From: Verrucomicrobiota bacterium
GTDB lineage: Bacteria > Verrucomicrobiota > Verrucomicrobiia > Limisphaerales > UBA9464
NCBI GenBank assembly: GCA_016871615.1
Contig: VHCX01000027.1
Coordinates: 1-43,058, forward strand
DNA: 43,058 nucleotides
Reading direction: 5' to 3'
The notes beneath the pieces were generated by a model. That model was not told where the DNA came from. It did not search any database and was given only the letters and a program-made list of their open reading frames with translations. Below, piece after piece: positions 8,961 through 17,145 of the stretch. Each line of letters opens with the position of its first letter. Position 1 is the first letter of the stretch. A program made the position numbers and the translations under genes.

Positions 8961-10255
8961 ACCCCCGACGATTTCCATCCCGCGCCCGGACCTGCGGGCC
9001 GGTTCGGCACACCGGCCCGCGAACCGGGCTTCCCTCCATGTGGATCCTCGCCCTCGTCATCACCGCACTCGTCGCGCTGCCCAGACACGCCACCGATGCC
9101 CTCACCACTCCGGGCCCGGGCACCCGGGAATCGGCCCCGTCGACGGTCGCCCGGACATTCGCCCTGCCCCAACCCGGGCGGGTGTTCCAGTTTCCGGCCG
9201 ACCACGGCAGCCATCCGGAGTTCAAGATCGAGTGGTGGTACCTCACCGGCCACCTGACCTCCGAGGGCGGTCGGCGCCATGGCTTCCAGGCCACCTTCTT
9301 CCGGCGGGCGTCCGAGGTGTCGGCGGCGCCGCACCCCTCGGGCACGATTGCCCCTGCAGTGGCTTCCCCGGCCACCCCCCCTTCCCCTCCAAACTTCGCC
9401 AACGACGAATTCTTCCTCGCACACATGGCGTGGCTCGACGTCGACACGAAGACCTTCCGCCACGAGGAGCGCCTCAATCGCCGGGGCTGGGATGCCCAGG
9501 CCGACACCAACCGCCTGGACGTCCGCAACGGCAACTGGTCCCTCCAGGACCTCGGACCGGATGCCCAGGGAAACCCGACGCTCGAGTTGCGCGGAGGCAT
9601 CCAGGCCGACCTCTTCTGGCGCATGCGCCTGACGCCGAAGAAACCCCTGGTGGTCTTCGGCACCAACGGCGTTTCGCGCAAGGCCCGGGAACCCTCGGCG
9701 GCCAGCCACTATCTGACCTTCCCCCGGCTTTCGGTCACGGGCGAACTCCGGCGCGGATCCCAGACCGGGCGGATCGAAGGCGAAGCCTGGATGGATCATG
9801 AACTGAGCAGCAGCCAACTGGGCGAGGGCCAGGTGGGTTGGGACTGGACGAGCATCCAGTTCTTCGACGGTCGCGAACTCATGGCCTACCGCATGCGCCG
9901 CGACGACGGCAGCACCGACCCGTTCTCGACCGTCGCCTGGGTCGGCCAGGATGGCCGTGTGTCGCAGTGGGGACCCGACCGGTTCACCTGGCGCGGCGAG
10001 GGCCAATGGAAGAGCCCGCGCTCCGGCGGCACCTATCCGGCCACCGTCCTGCTCACCGTGCCCGAGCCCGACGGCCGCCCCGGGCCAACGTGGCGCATCG
10101 AACCGCTCTGTGCCGACCAGGAGCTCTCTGGCGGCATCGGCGGCGTGCCCTACTGGGAAGGCGCCTGCCGGGTGCTCGACGCCTCCGGCCGCGAGGTCGG
10201 CCGCGCCTTCGTGGAGATGACCGGTTACGCCGGCCACCTGCGCCGGGCCTTGTGA
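8957..10255 (+). CDS. AttH/CrtC-like lipocalin-fold exported protein
   Basis: 432 residues from ATG 8957, which overlaps the permease stop (ATGA). A hydrophobic segment at 28-43 (MWILALVITALVAL) indicates export; ATG 9038 is an alternative start that would place it at the N terminus. The family signature lies at residues 80-98 (PADHGSHPEFKIEWWY, then TGHL), matching the hydroxyneurosporene synthase/AttH group. Members have a double lipocalin-like fold. CrtC hydrates carotenoids, but AttH-type proteins encoded beside ABC transporters are of unknown function. No carotenoid genes are present here, so a hydratase role is not supported. From context it may bind a lipid-like substrate for the ABC transporter; this is inference. 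Confidence 0.87.
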   Translation: MNPRRFPSRARTCGPVRHTGPRTGLPSMWILALVITALVALPRHATDALTTPGPGTRESAPSTVARTFALPQPGRVFQFPADHGSHPEFKIEWWYLTGHLTSEGGRRHGFQATFFRRASEVSAAPHPSGTIAPAVASPATPPSPPNFANDEFFLAHMAWLDVDTKTFRHEERLNRRGWDAQADTNRLDVRNGNWSLQDLGPDAQGNPTLELRGGIQADLFWRMRLTPKKPLVVFGTNGVSRKAREPSAASHYLTFPRLSVTGELRRGSQTGRIEGEAWMDHELSSSQLGEGQVGWDWTSIQFFDGRELMAYRMRRDDGSTDPFSTVAWVGQDGRVSQWGPDRFTWRGEGQWKSPRSGGTYPATVLLTVPEPDGRPGPTWRIEPLCADQELSGGIGGVPYWEGACRVLDASGREVGRAFVEMTGYAGHLRRAL

Positions 10256-10520
10256 GCGCGCGTTTCGACGGATTGTCCGCCACCTGCATCCACGCCGGGG
10301 CCCGCGCAGGAAGAGGCGGGCTGGCGCCGGTCGCCCGGACCATCCGAGGCACCCGGCGGTGGGGCGACGTCCCAGCGCGCACGGACCCGGGCCCGGACGG
10401 CTCGTAGCCCCATCCCGATCCCCACCGGCTGGGACCCGGGCACGCAGGGGGAGCCGCCGGGGCGTGTCCAGAGCGGCCTGGTCGGCGGGTTGAACCCCGC
10501 GACAGGCACGCCGCGGGCGC

Positions 10521-11957
10521 TCAGGCCAGCGCGCCCGTGATGAGTTCGCCGTGCACGTCGGTGAGGCGGTGGTCGCGGCCGCCGGAGCGGAAGGTCAGCC
10601 GGTGGTGGTCGACGCCCATCAGGTGCAGGATGGTGGCGTGCAGGTCGTGCACCGCGCACGGCTTGTCCACCGCCCGGTAGCCGAACTCGTCGGTGGCACC
10701 GATGGCCGTGCCGCCCCGGACGCCGCCACCGGCCATCCAGACCGAGAAGGCGTAGGGATTGTGGTCGCGGCCGTTGGATCCCTGGGCGAAGGGGGTGCGC
10801 CCGAACTCGCCGGACCAGACCAGCAGCGTGGAATCCAGCAGGCCGCGCTGCTGGAGGTCGAGGATGAGGGCGGTGATCGGCTGATCCACGGCCCGGGCAT
10901 TGGCCTCGTGGCCGGCCTTCAGGTCGCTGTGCTGGTCCCAACGGTCGCCGATGGTGCGGGGGCAGGTCACCTCGATGAAGCGGACGCCACGCTCGACCAG
11001 GCGCCGCGCCAGGCAGCACTCCCGGGCGTAGATTCGGGTGGGCTCGAAGGGACTGTCGAACCCGTACATGGCCTTCGTCGCGGCGCTCTCGCCGTCCAGG
11101 GCGGACAGCTCGGGCACCGCCGACTGCATGCGGTAGGCCAGCTCGTGGTTGGCGATGGCGCTCTCGACCGCCTCGGCGCCGGTCTCGTGCGCGAAGGCCG
11201 AGTCGAGACGGCCGATCAGGTGGCGCTTGCGCTGCTGGAGCGCATCGGGATCGCGGGGGGTGGCGTCGGCAATGGTCTCACCCCGGGGCCGCAGGATGGA
11301 TCCCTGGTGGCGCGCCGGCAGGAACCCGGCCGAGAAGCAGTCGAGGCCGCCCGGCGGAACCAGCCCTCCCTCCACCACCACGAAGCCCGGCAGGTTGTCG
11401 TTCTCGCTGCCCAAGCCATACGACATCCACGCCCCCATGGACGGCCGCCCGGGAATGCCCAGGCCGGTGTGCAGGAAGTAGTTGGCGTTGGTGTGCTCGC
11501 TGAAGTTGCTGGTCATCGAGCGGATCACGCACAGCTCGTCGGCCACGGTGCGCAGGCGCGGGAACAGCTCGGAAATGGGCAGGCCCGACTGGCCGCACTG
11601 CGCGAACGTCCAGGGCGAGGCCAGGGTGTTGCCGTTGTTGTTGAACTGCGTGGGCGCCATGGGCAGCGGGAAGGGCTTGCCATGGTAGTCGGCCAGGCGC
11701 GGCTTGGGATCGAAGGTGTCCATTTGCGCGGGCCCCCCGTCCTGGTAGAGGAAGATCACGCTGCGCGCCTTGGCCCGCGCATGGGTGGCCGCCAGCGCCC
11801 GGGATTCGCTCGCCGCCGCGAGGGCCGCTCCGGCCGGGCCGAAGAGGCCTCCGAGCGCCAGCAAGCCCAGGCCGCTGCCCGAGGCCGCCAGCAGTTCACG
11901 TCGGCTCAGGGGCACCGGGCGGGTGCGTCCGCAGGGGTGGGTCCGGGGTGGGTTCAT
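10521..11957 (-). CDS. DUF1501 family exported protein
   Basis: 478 residues. A Tat-type signal is present: SRRELLAASG (Arg19-Arg20) followed by a hydrophobic, Ala/Gly-rich segment. The mature part has the DUF1501 features IFLYQDGGPAQMDTFDPKP near the start, a central WDQHSD segment, SGEFGRTP, and the C-terminal LTDVHGE. DUF1501 belongs to the alkaline phosphatase/sulfatase-like fold, but no member has a well-established activity. Its start overlaps the stop of the upstream cytochrome/DUF1553 gene by 4 nt, a pairing typical of Planctomycetes and Verrucomicrobia. A second such pair is at 25045-29442. Probably acts outside the cytoplasm together with its partner. Confidence 0.93.
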   Translation of the reverse strand: MNPPRTHPCGRTRPVPLSRRELLAASGSGLGLLALGGLFGPAGAALAAASESRALAATHARAKARSVIFLYQDGGPAQMDTFDPKPRLADYHGKPFPLPMAPTQFNNNGNTLASPWTFAQCGQSGLPISELFPRLRTVADELCVIRSMTSNFSEHTNANYFLHTGLGIPGRPSMGAWMSYGLGSENDNLPGFVVVEGGLVPPGGLDCFSAGFLPARHQGSILRPRGETIADATPRDPDALQQRKRHLIGRLDSAFAHETGAEAVESAIANHELAYRMQSAVPELSALDGESAATKAMYGFDSPFEPTRIYARECCLARRLVERGVRFIEVTCPRTIGDRWDQHSDLKAGHEANARAVDQPITALILDLQQRGLLDSTLLVWSGEFGRTPFAQGSNGRDHNPYAFSVWMAGGGVRGGTAIGATDEFGYRAVDKPCAVHDLHATILHLMGVDHHRLTFRSGGRDHRLTDVHGELITGALA

Positions 11958-14902
11958 CGGAGGAAGACGAATTCCTTGGAGGCGAAAAGGGCATGGGCCA
12001 GGGCCGCGTAGGCGGCCCGCTCGCGGGCCACCGGGGGTTGGTCCGAGGCGGACGCACGCTCGTCGGCAAGGAACCCGAGGGCCAGCCGGACCTCGTCCTC
12101 CTTGGGTCCGCGCGCGAAGGCCGAAAGCCACAGCCGTTCGATCCGCTCCCGGTCGGCGGCCGGCGTCGGCAGCGGCGGGCCATCCGACGGGGGGATGAGC
12201 GTCTCGGCCCAGCGCCCGGCCATGAGATGGACCAACTCGCTGTTCATGAGCGCCAGCGCCTGCGCGGGCACGTTGGAGGCGTGGCGGCGGCCGCAGGTGG
12301 TGGCCGGCGCGGGCTGGTCGAAGGCCTGAAGGAACGGGTCGAGGAAGTTGCGGCGGGTCTCCACGTACACGCTGCGGCGACGCGCCCCGTCGACTGGGCC
12401 GGACTTGCCGGGCCGACCGCGACCCTGCATGTGCTCGGTCAACCGCGCCGGCACGCTGGCACCACCCAGGGTGCGGTCGAGGGTGCCCGAGGCCGCGAGC
12501 ATCGCATCGCGGATCTGCTCGGCGTCGAGGCGGCGCGCCGGCATGGGCGACCACGCGTCGGCCGAAGACCGGCCGGGATCGGAGGGATCGGCGGCCGACC
12601 GGTAGGCGTGAGACAGCACCAGGTCGCGGAGGAGCTGCTTGAAGGTCTGCCCCTGGGCCAGTCTCGAAGCGAGGTGGTCGAGCAGCTCCGGGCTCCAGGG
12701 AACCCCGCCCAGCTGACCGAAATCATCCGGGGTGTCGACGATGCCCCGACCGAAGAGCTTGAGCCAAATCCGGTTGGCCGTGGTGCGCCACAGGAAGGGC
12801 CGCCGCGGATCGGTCAACGCCTCCACCAGCATCCGACGGCCGCTGCCGGCAACCGGCTGCCGGGCGTCGAGGCCCAGCACCGAAAGGCGGGCCAGCGGCG
12901 CCGGCTCGCCATAACGATGGGCCGCACCACGCACGTGGATCGGCTCGTCCAGCGAGCCTCCTTCGTCGGCCAGCAGGGCGCGGATGGGCGGGGCGCAGGC
13001 CAGCAGGGCCTCACGCGCCTCCACGGCCCGGGCACGGGCCTCGGCCAATCCGGGCGTCGACGGGTTCCACCCGGTGGCCGGACCATCGGCATCCCACGCC
13101 TCGGCCGGCGGCGGCGTGGCGGTGTCGGTCATGAGGATCGTGTCGACCTCGATCCAGCCCGGGCCGTCGTCCTGCACCTCGAAGTGCACCCGCTCGCTCT
13201 GGTAGCGCGAGAAGTCGAAGGTCTCGATGCGCCAGGCGACGTCGCGCGGATCCTTGGCCGCCTCGGCCCCCTCGGCACGGGGCAGTCGGCGACGGAATCC
13301 CTCGAAAAGCAGGCTGGCATGCTTGTCGAGCCAGTAGTTGTCGACGACGGCGCGGAAGGCGGCGTCGCTGCCGCGCAGGCGAAGGTGGAAGTATCGCTTG
13401 GAGATCGGGACGTCGGCCGACCGGGCGCTGCCGGCCAGCGGCAGGGCCAGGCGGGCGCTGTCCAGGGTGCCCGTCTCGGCCGGGCGCAGGCCCCCGGAGG
13501 CATCCAGTGCCAGCAACGAGCCGGAGGCGTCGAAGGCCCGCCCCGAACGCGACCATGCCGCACCCCCACGAGCCACGTCGTCGAGCACCACGACGCCCGA
13601 CGGCGACACCGGCCGGGTGGAGGCCACCACCCCGGAATGCCGACCCGCCTCCTCGAGGGCCTCGCGGGCGGCGGCGGCGCGCGCCGGGGTCCGCGCATCG
13701 GCATCGAGGAACCCCTCGATGCGCCGGGTGTTCCGCGCGACGCCGAAAAGGGCGTAGAAATCGCGCGCCGGGATGGGGTCGAACTTGTGGTCATGGCAGC
13801 GCGAGCACGCGATCGACAGACCGAAGAGGCTGCGCCCGGCGACGTCCACGGCCCCGGCCAACCGGTCGGCCTCGTCCTGCCGGACATCCACCGGGGAGTG
13901 CGTGGCGGGCCCCAGGAACCACCAGGCCGTACCAAGCGGCGCGGCGTTGGGAAGGCCCAGTCCGGGCCGGGGCGGCAGCAGGTCGCCCGCGATCTGTTCG
14001 GCGACAAAGCGGGCCGGGGCAACATCGGCGTTGAAGGCTTCGACGACGTAGTCGCGGTAGCGCCAGGCGTGGGGAATCTCGTAGTCGAACTCGTGGGCCA
14101 TCGTCTCGGCGAATCGGGCCAGATCGAGCCAGTGACGACCCCAGCGCTCGCCGAAAGCCGCGTCGGCCAGGTAGCGGTCGACCTGCCGCGCCAGTCGGCC
14201 GGGATCGGGGTCGGCCACGAAGGAACGAACCTCCTCGGGTGTCGGCGGCAGGCCGCGCAAGTCGTAGGACAACCGACGCAGCAGCGCCGCCGGATCGACA
14301 TCCCGTACCGGAGCCCGCAGGCCGGCCGCCTCCCGGTGGGCCAGCACGAAGGCGTCGATCCCGGTCTCGCACCAGGCACCGTCGCGGACCGTCGGCACAC
14401 CAGGATCCTGCAACGGCCGGAAGGCCCACGGCTCGGCGTAGGCGGCCCCGGCCTGGATCCATTGCTCGAGGGTCTGCACCTCGGCCGGCGTCAGCGGTTC
14501 GCCCTTCGGCGGCATGCGCTCGTCCAGATCGGCGTGGGTCACGCGGGCCAGCAGGGCGCTCGCGGCGGGCTTGCCCGGCACGATGGCCACCACCCCGGAC
14601 TTCAGCGCCGACGTGGCCCCGTCGAAGGTGTCGAGCCGCAACCCCGACTTGCGCGCCTCCGCATCCGGCCCGTGGCAGGAGTAGCACTTGGCCGCCAGGA
14701 TGGGCCGCACCGCCCGGCTGAAATCGGGCCCCGGGGCGGCGGCCGCCGAGGGCATCACCCACCCGCCCAACGCCAGCAGACAACCCACCACCCACCGTAG
14801 TCCGGCAACGCCGAGCGACCCCACGCCAAAGGGCCGGACGCTCGGCTCGATCCGAACATCGGCTCGGCCCGTGGGACGTTGCGGGGTGGAATTCTTGGAC
14901 AT
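11954..14902 (-). CDS. Planctomycete-type cytochrome c / DUF1549 / DUF1553 protein
   Basis: 982 residues. A signal or anchor segment lies at about 30-55, then a c-type haem motif CYSCH (Cys73, Cys76, His77) in a PSCyt1 domain with a possible axial Met in ERMPPKG. DUF1549 (PSCyt2) follows from about 165 and carries the family motif CSRCHDHKFDPIP near 365-377. A variable middle region (about 400-680) looks like a beta-sandwich domain. The C-terminal DUF1553 (PSD1) runs from about 700 and includes NRIWLKLFGRG. The molecular function of this family is unknown. Translation is coupled to the DUF1501 gene. ATG 14902 lacks a clear Shine-Dalgarno site, and a TAGCTT box lies 7 nt upstream, so the mRNA may be leaderless. 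Confidence 0.93.
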   Translation of the reverse strand: MSKNSTPQRPTGRADVRIEPSVRPFGVGSLGVAGLRWVVGCLLALGGWVMPSAAAAPGPDFSRAVRPILAAKCYSCHGPDAEARKSGLRLDTFDGATSALKSGVVAIVPGKPAASALLARVTHADLDERMPPKGEPLTPAEVQTLEQWIQAGAAYAEPWAFRPLQDPGVPTVRDGAWCETGIDAFVLAHREAAGLRAPVRDVDPAALLRRLSYDLRGLPPTPEEVRSFVADPDPGRLARQVDRYLADAAFGERWGRHWLDLARFAETMAHEFDYEIPHAWRYRDYVVEAFNADVAPARFVAEQIAGDLLPPRPGLGLPNAAPLGTAWWFLGPATHSPVDVRQDEADRLAGAVDVAGRSLFGLSIACSRCHDHKFDPIPARDFYALFGVARNTRRIEGFLDADARTPARAAAAREALEEAGRHSGVVASTRPVSPSGVVVLDDVARGGAAWSRSGRAFDASGSLLALDASGGLRPAETGTLDSARLALPLAGSARSADVPISKRYFHLRLRGSDAAFRAVVDNYWLDKHASLLFEGFRRRLPRAEGAEAAKDPRDVAWRIETFDFSRYQSERVHFEVQDDGPGWIEVDTILMTDTATPPPAEAWDADGPATGWNPSTPGLAEARARAVEAREALLACAPPIRALLADEGGSLDEPIHVRGAAHRYGEPAPLARLSVLGLDARQPVAGSGRRMLVEALTDPRRPFLWRTTANRIWLKLFGRGIVDTPDDFGQLGGVPWSPELLDHLASRLAQGQTFKQLLRDLVLSHAYRSAADPSDPGRSSADAWSPMPARRLDAEQIRDAMLAASGTLDRTLGGASVPARLTEHMQGRGRPGKSGPVDGARRRSVYVETRRNFLDPFLQAFDQPAPATTCGRRHASNVPAQALALMNSELVHLMAGRWAETLIPPSDGPPLPTPAADRERIERLWLSAFARGPKEDEVRLALGFLADERASASDQPPVARERAAYAALAHALFASKEFVFLR

Positions 14903-14909
14903 CGAAAAG

Positions 14910-14915
14910 AAGCTA
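14910..14915 (-). promoter_or_regulatory. Candidate -10 box TAGCTT, 7 nt before the DUF1553 gene start
   Basis: On the minus strand TAGCTT is followed by CTTTTCG and then the ATG at 14902. With a usual 6-7 nt distance to the start site, transcription would begin at or next to the A of ATG. The -35 region is weak (TTTCCT about 17 nt upstream). The pattern resembles two better examples at 37903-37932 and 38798-38825. Confidence 0.3.
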
Positions 14916-14999
14916 CCACCGATGCCATCGGGAGGAAATGCCCCAATCCAAGGGATCATGCCCCCGAATGGAGGGGATTCGAGCCGGGTGACATCCGTG

Positions 15000-15022
15000 G
15001 GTCCACCCCTGTGCCATGGACC
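15000..15022. promoter_or_regulatory. Inverted repeat GGTCCA-N11-TGGACC in divergent intergenic region
   Basis: Perfect 6-bp arms at 15000-15005 and 15017-15022 lie between the divergent DUF1553 gene and the small exported protein gene. The spacing would suit an operator or a short hairpin. It may be chance in GC-rich DNA. Confidence 0.2.
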
Positions 15023-15076
15023 TGTTTCAGGTTCCCAACGGGAGCTTCTCGAGGCCATGCTCGGACCGCTTCACCC

Positions 15077-15667
15077 ATGAACCCCGACCCAACCGGAACC
15101 GGCCGACGGTGGCATCTGAACGACCTCCGACTCCAGGCGTCTTGGATTCTGATGTCGTGCCTGCTATGGGCATCATGTTCCCCGCCCTCCGCGCAAACGC
15201 CCTCCGCACGGGAGACCACCTCCAGCGATTCCGCCCGAGCCGCCGCCCCGACGACGCCGGCCGGCGTGCTTCCACGACCGGAACCTGCGGCTCCGGATGT
15301 TCCGTCCTCGGCGGTGCCCGTGGTGCTGGGCGAGGTGGACAACGGGTTCCGCAAGGTGCCCATCCCGTTGGGCACCGACCATGGTTTCCTGGTCATGAAT
15401 GCGGGCGACGAGGATCAGGCGTCGCCCCGGATCGCCCTGGGGCGAAAGAATCGACGCGAGGTGGTCGCCTTCAAGACGGTCGCGGATTTCGAGGCGGCGC
15501 TCCGACGGATTCCCGCCGGCACCCTGTTGCATCGTCACGACCGGTGCCTGCGTCCGGCCTCCAGCGGTCTTGAGGCGGCGTTCCTGGAGGGCGTGGAGCA
15601 GGCCCTCGCGCGGTCCGACGTCCAGGTCGCGCCGGACACGGTGGTGACCTGCCTCTGCGGACGTTGA
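15077..15667 (+). CDS. Small exported hypothetical protein
   Basis: 196 residues. After a polar N terminus there is a hydrophobic stretch at 21-33 followed by Cys34 (LLWASC), which resembles a lipoprotein signal, although Trp at -3 is atypical. A low-complexity Ser/Pro/Ala linker (about 35-85) leads to a compact domain (about 88-196) with VADFEAALRRIPAG, LLHRHDRCL and a C-terminal CLCGR. I do not recognise the family. Codon use and the alternation of polar and hydrophobic residues look like real coding, more so than the opposite strand. Its stop is about 25 nt from where epimerase homology on the minus strand breaks off, so the junction between the two may be an old rearrangement. Confidence 0.6.
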   Translation: MNPDPTGTGRRWHLNDLRLQASWILMSCLLWASCSPPSAQTPSARETTSSDSARAAAPTTPAGVLPRPEPAAPDVPSSAVPVVLGEVDNGFRKVPIPLGTDHGFLVMNAGDEDQASPRIALGRKNRREVVAFKTVADFEAALRRIPAGTLLHRHDRCLRPASSGLEAAFLEGVEQALARSDVQVAPDTVVTCLCGR

Positions 15668-15689
15668 ACGGTCCAAGGCCCGCGCAGGC

Positions 15690-16045
15690 GCCCTCAGCAT
15701 CCGCAGCGAGCGCCCCTCCAGGTCGGCGAGGAACCACATCTTGCCGCCCGGACCGTGGCCGTGCCGACGCGAGAACGGCGCGCAGGATCGGGCGACCTCC
15801 AGCCATTCGGGACGGGCCTCCACCGTGCGGAAGGCCGTGGCGAACATCCACCCGGCACGCCCCTGGAACCACACGCTCTTGTCGGAGTCCATGAGGGATC
15901 CGTTCCGGTCGAGGCAGGTGAAGATCCCGCCGTGCTCGCGGTCCCAGCCATGCCGGACCCAGAAGGGCAGCACGTCGCGGGTGAGCGTCTCGGAATAGAA
16001 CGCGGCCAAGCGGGCCCGCTCGGCGGGATGCTCAAGCAGGCTCAT
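15690..16045 (-). pseudogene. N-acylglucosamine 2-epimerase-like gene, truncated (N-terminal fragment)
   Basis: Starting at ATG 16045, with GGAGAGG upstream as a plausible ribosome binding site, the first ~118 residues match the start of the AGE/mannose isomerase family. Recognisable segments are LPFWVRHGWDREHGGIFTCL, DSDKSVWFQGRAGWMFATAF and a segment near residues 100-117 ending GRSLRML. Family members are usually about 390-420 residues, an (alpha/alpha)6 barrel with catalytic histidines in the missing part. After about position 15690 the frame stays open to 15173 but only reads antisense through the small exported protein gene and no longer looks like an epimerase. The fragment would lack the active site, so it is called a remnant. 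Confidence 0.7.
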
Positions 16046-16425
16046 CGTCGGGCCTCTCCGGCTCTGGCCCGTGAACCCGCATCGGGTCGCCTTGGACCCC
16101 AACGAAAACTCCGTCCCCTGGTTGTCTCGCGCATGATCGTGGGGAGCGAGCCTGCCGGGAGCGCTTCGGAAGCTCAACGGTCCTTCCCCGGGCAGCCCTG
16201 AACTCGCCTGCAAGGCGGGGCTCGCGCCCGGGGCAGGCAGTCCGATTGGTCCGCGCCGTTGCCGGCGTTTTCGGGGAAGGCACCCTGCCCCTGCCCACGA
16301 GCCTCTCGACCCGCCCAAGCGGGCACCGCACCCGACCAGAAATGCTCCAACCATGCGCCCGGCGCCGACGCCCCATAAGGCGGGCATGGTGTTCCAGGAG
16401 CCTCCGGCGTAGGGTCTGCACCACG
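16046..16425. other. Intergenic region, no recognised feature
   Basis: 380 bp between the truncated epimerase (minus) and the CoaB-like gene (plus). It has no convincing coding frame, no RNA gene I recognise and no strong repeat. A TAGGGT box (16410-16415) lies 10 nt before the CoaB start and could be its -10 element; the -35 is weak. Confidence 0.5.
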
Positions 16426-17073
16426 ATGCGTTGCCTCGTGACGGCGGGTCCCACCGTGGAGCCCCTCGACTCGGTGCGTCGGTTGACCAACCACTCGACC
16501 GGCACGCTGGGCACCTCGCTGGCCAACCATCTGGCCTGCGTGGGCCATGAGGTGCGGCTGCTGCGCAGCCGAAGCGCCACCGCGCCGCCCCCCATCCACG
16601 CCGTGGCCACCGAGGCCTTCAGCACCACCCGCGAGCTGCTGGCCTGCCTCGAGGGCCATGCCACCCGGGAACCGGTGGCGATCTTCCACGCCGCGGCCGT
16701 CGCCGACTTCGAGGTGGGTAGCGTGTTCCGACGGGAGGCCGACGGGTCGATGATCCCGCTCTCGGCCGGCAAGCACTCCACCCGTGAGGGTGGGCTGTGG
16801 GCCGAACTGCGGCCGACCCCCAAGATCCTCGCCCGCCTGCGCGACCTGTATCCGCAGGCCTGGATCACCGGCTGGAAGTACGAGGTGGATGGATCGCGCG
16901 ACGAGGTCCTTGAGCGGGCCCGGCAGCAGTCGACGGCCTGCCGATCCGACGCGGTCGTGGCCAACGGCCCGGCCTACGGTCCCGGGTTCTGCTGGTTGTC
17001 CGGCGGCCTCGAACACCATCTGGACGACGGGGTCGCCCTGAACAGGTGGCTGGCGGACCGGCTCGGCCGGTGA
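16426..17073 (+). CDS. CoaB-like phosphopantothenate-cysteine ligase domain protein
   Basis: 215 residues of the DFP/CoaB family. It shows VTAGPTVEPLDSVRRLTNHS then TGTLG (4-28), the family's nucleotide-binding opening, AAAVADFEV (89-97), LSAGKHS with Lys116, and ADAVVANGP-like SDAVVANGPA (174-183). CoaB joins 4'-phosphopantothenate and cysteine in coenzyme A synthesis. In most bacteria it is fused behind the decarboxylase CoaC; here it stands alone and CoaC is not in the window. Thr/Asn-His-Ser-Thr replaces the usual Ser-Asn-Arg-Ser, so substrate or nucleotide preference may differ. ATG 16426 was chosen because homology begins immediately; an open frame extends upstream without coding character. 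Confidence 0.8.
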   Translation: MRCLVTAGPTVEPLDSVRRLTNHSTGTLGTSLANHLACVGHEVRLLRSRSATAPPPIHAVATEAFSTTRELLACLEGHATREPVAIFHAAAVADFEVGSVFRREADGSMIPLSAGKHSTREGGLWAELRPTPKILARLRDLYPQAWITGWKYEVDGSRDEVLERARQQSTACRSDAVVANGPAYGPGFCWLSGGLEHHLDDGVALNRWLADRLGR

Positions 17074-17145
17074 TGCTGCAGGAGTCCGATTTCCGCTCCC
17101 TCGATACCGCCGCCCCCAGAGAATCCCCGACCTCCGAGACCCCCA

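Noticed and set aside
5574-8978. Minus-strand open frame of over 1100 codons
   Set aside because: It lies opposite the ABC ATPase and permease genes and is a product of high-GC codon bias; no recognisable domains.
10256-10520. Possible gene or terminator in the convergent spacer
   Set aside because: 265 bp without a convincing frame, ribosome binding site or stable T-tailed hairpin.
11948-14800. Plus-strand open frame of 950 codons
   Set aside because: Antisense to the DUF1549/DUF1553 gene, with no domain features.
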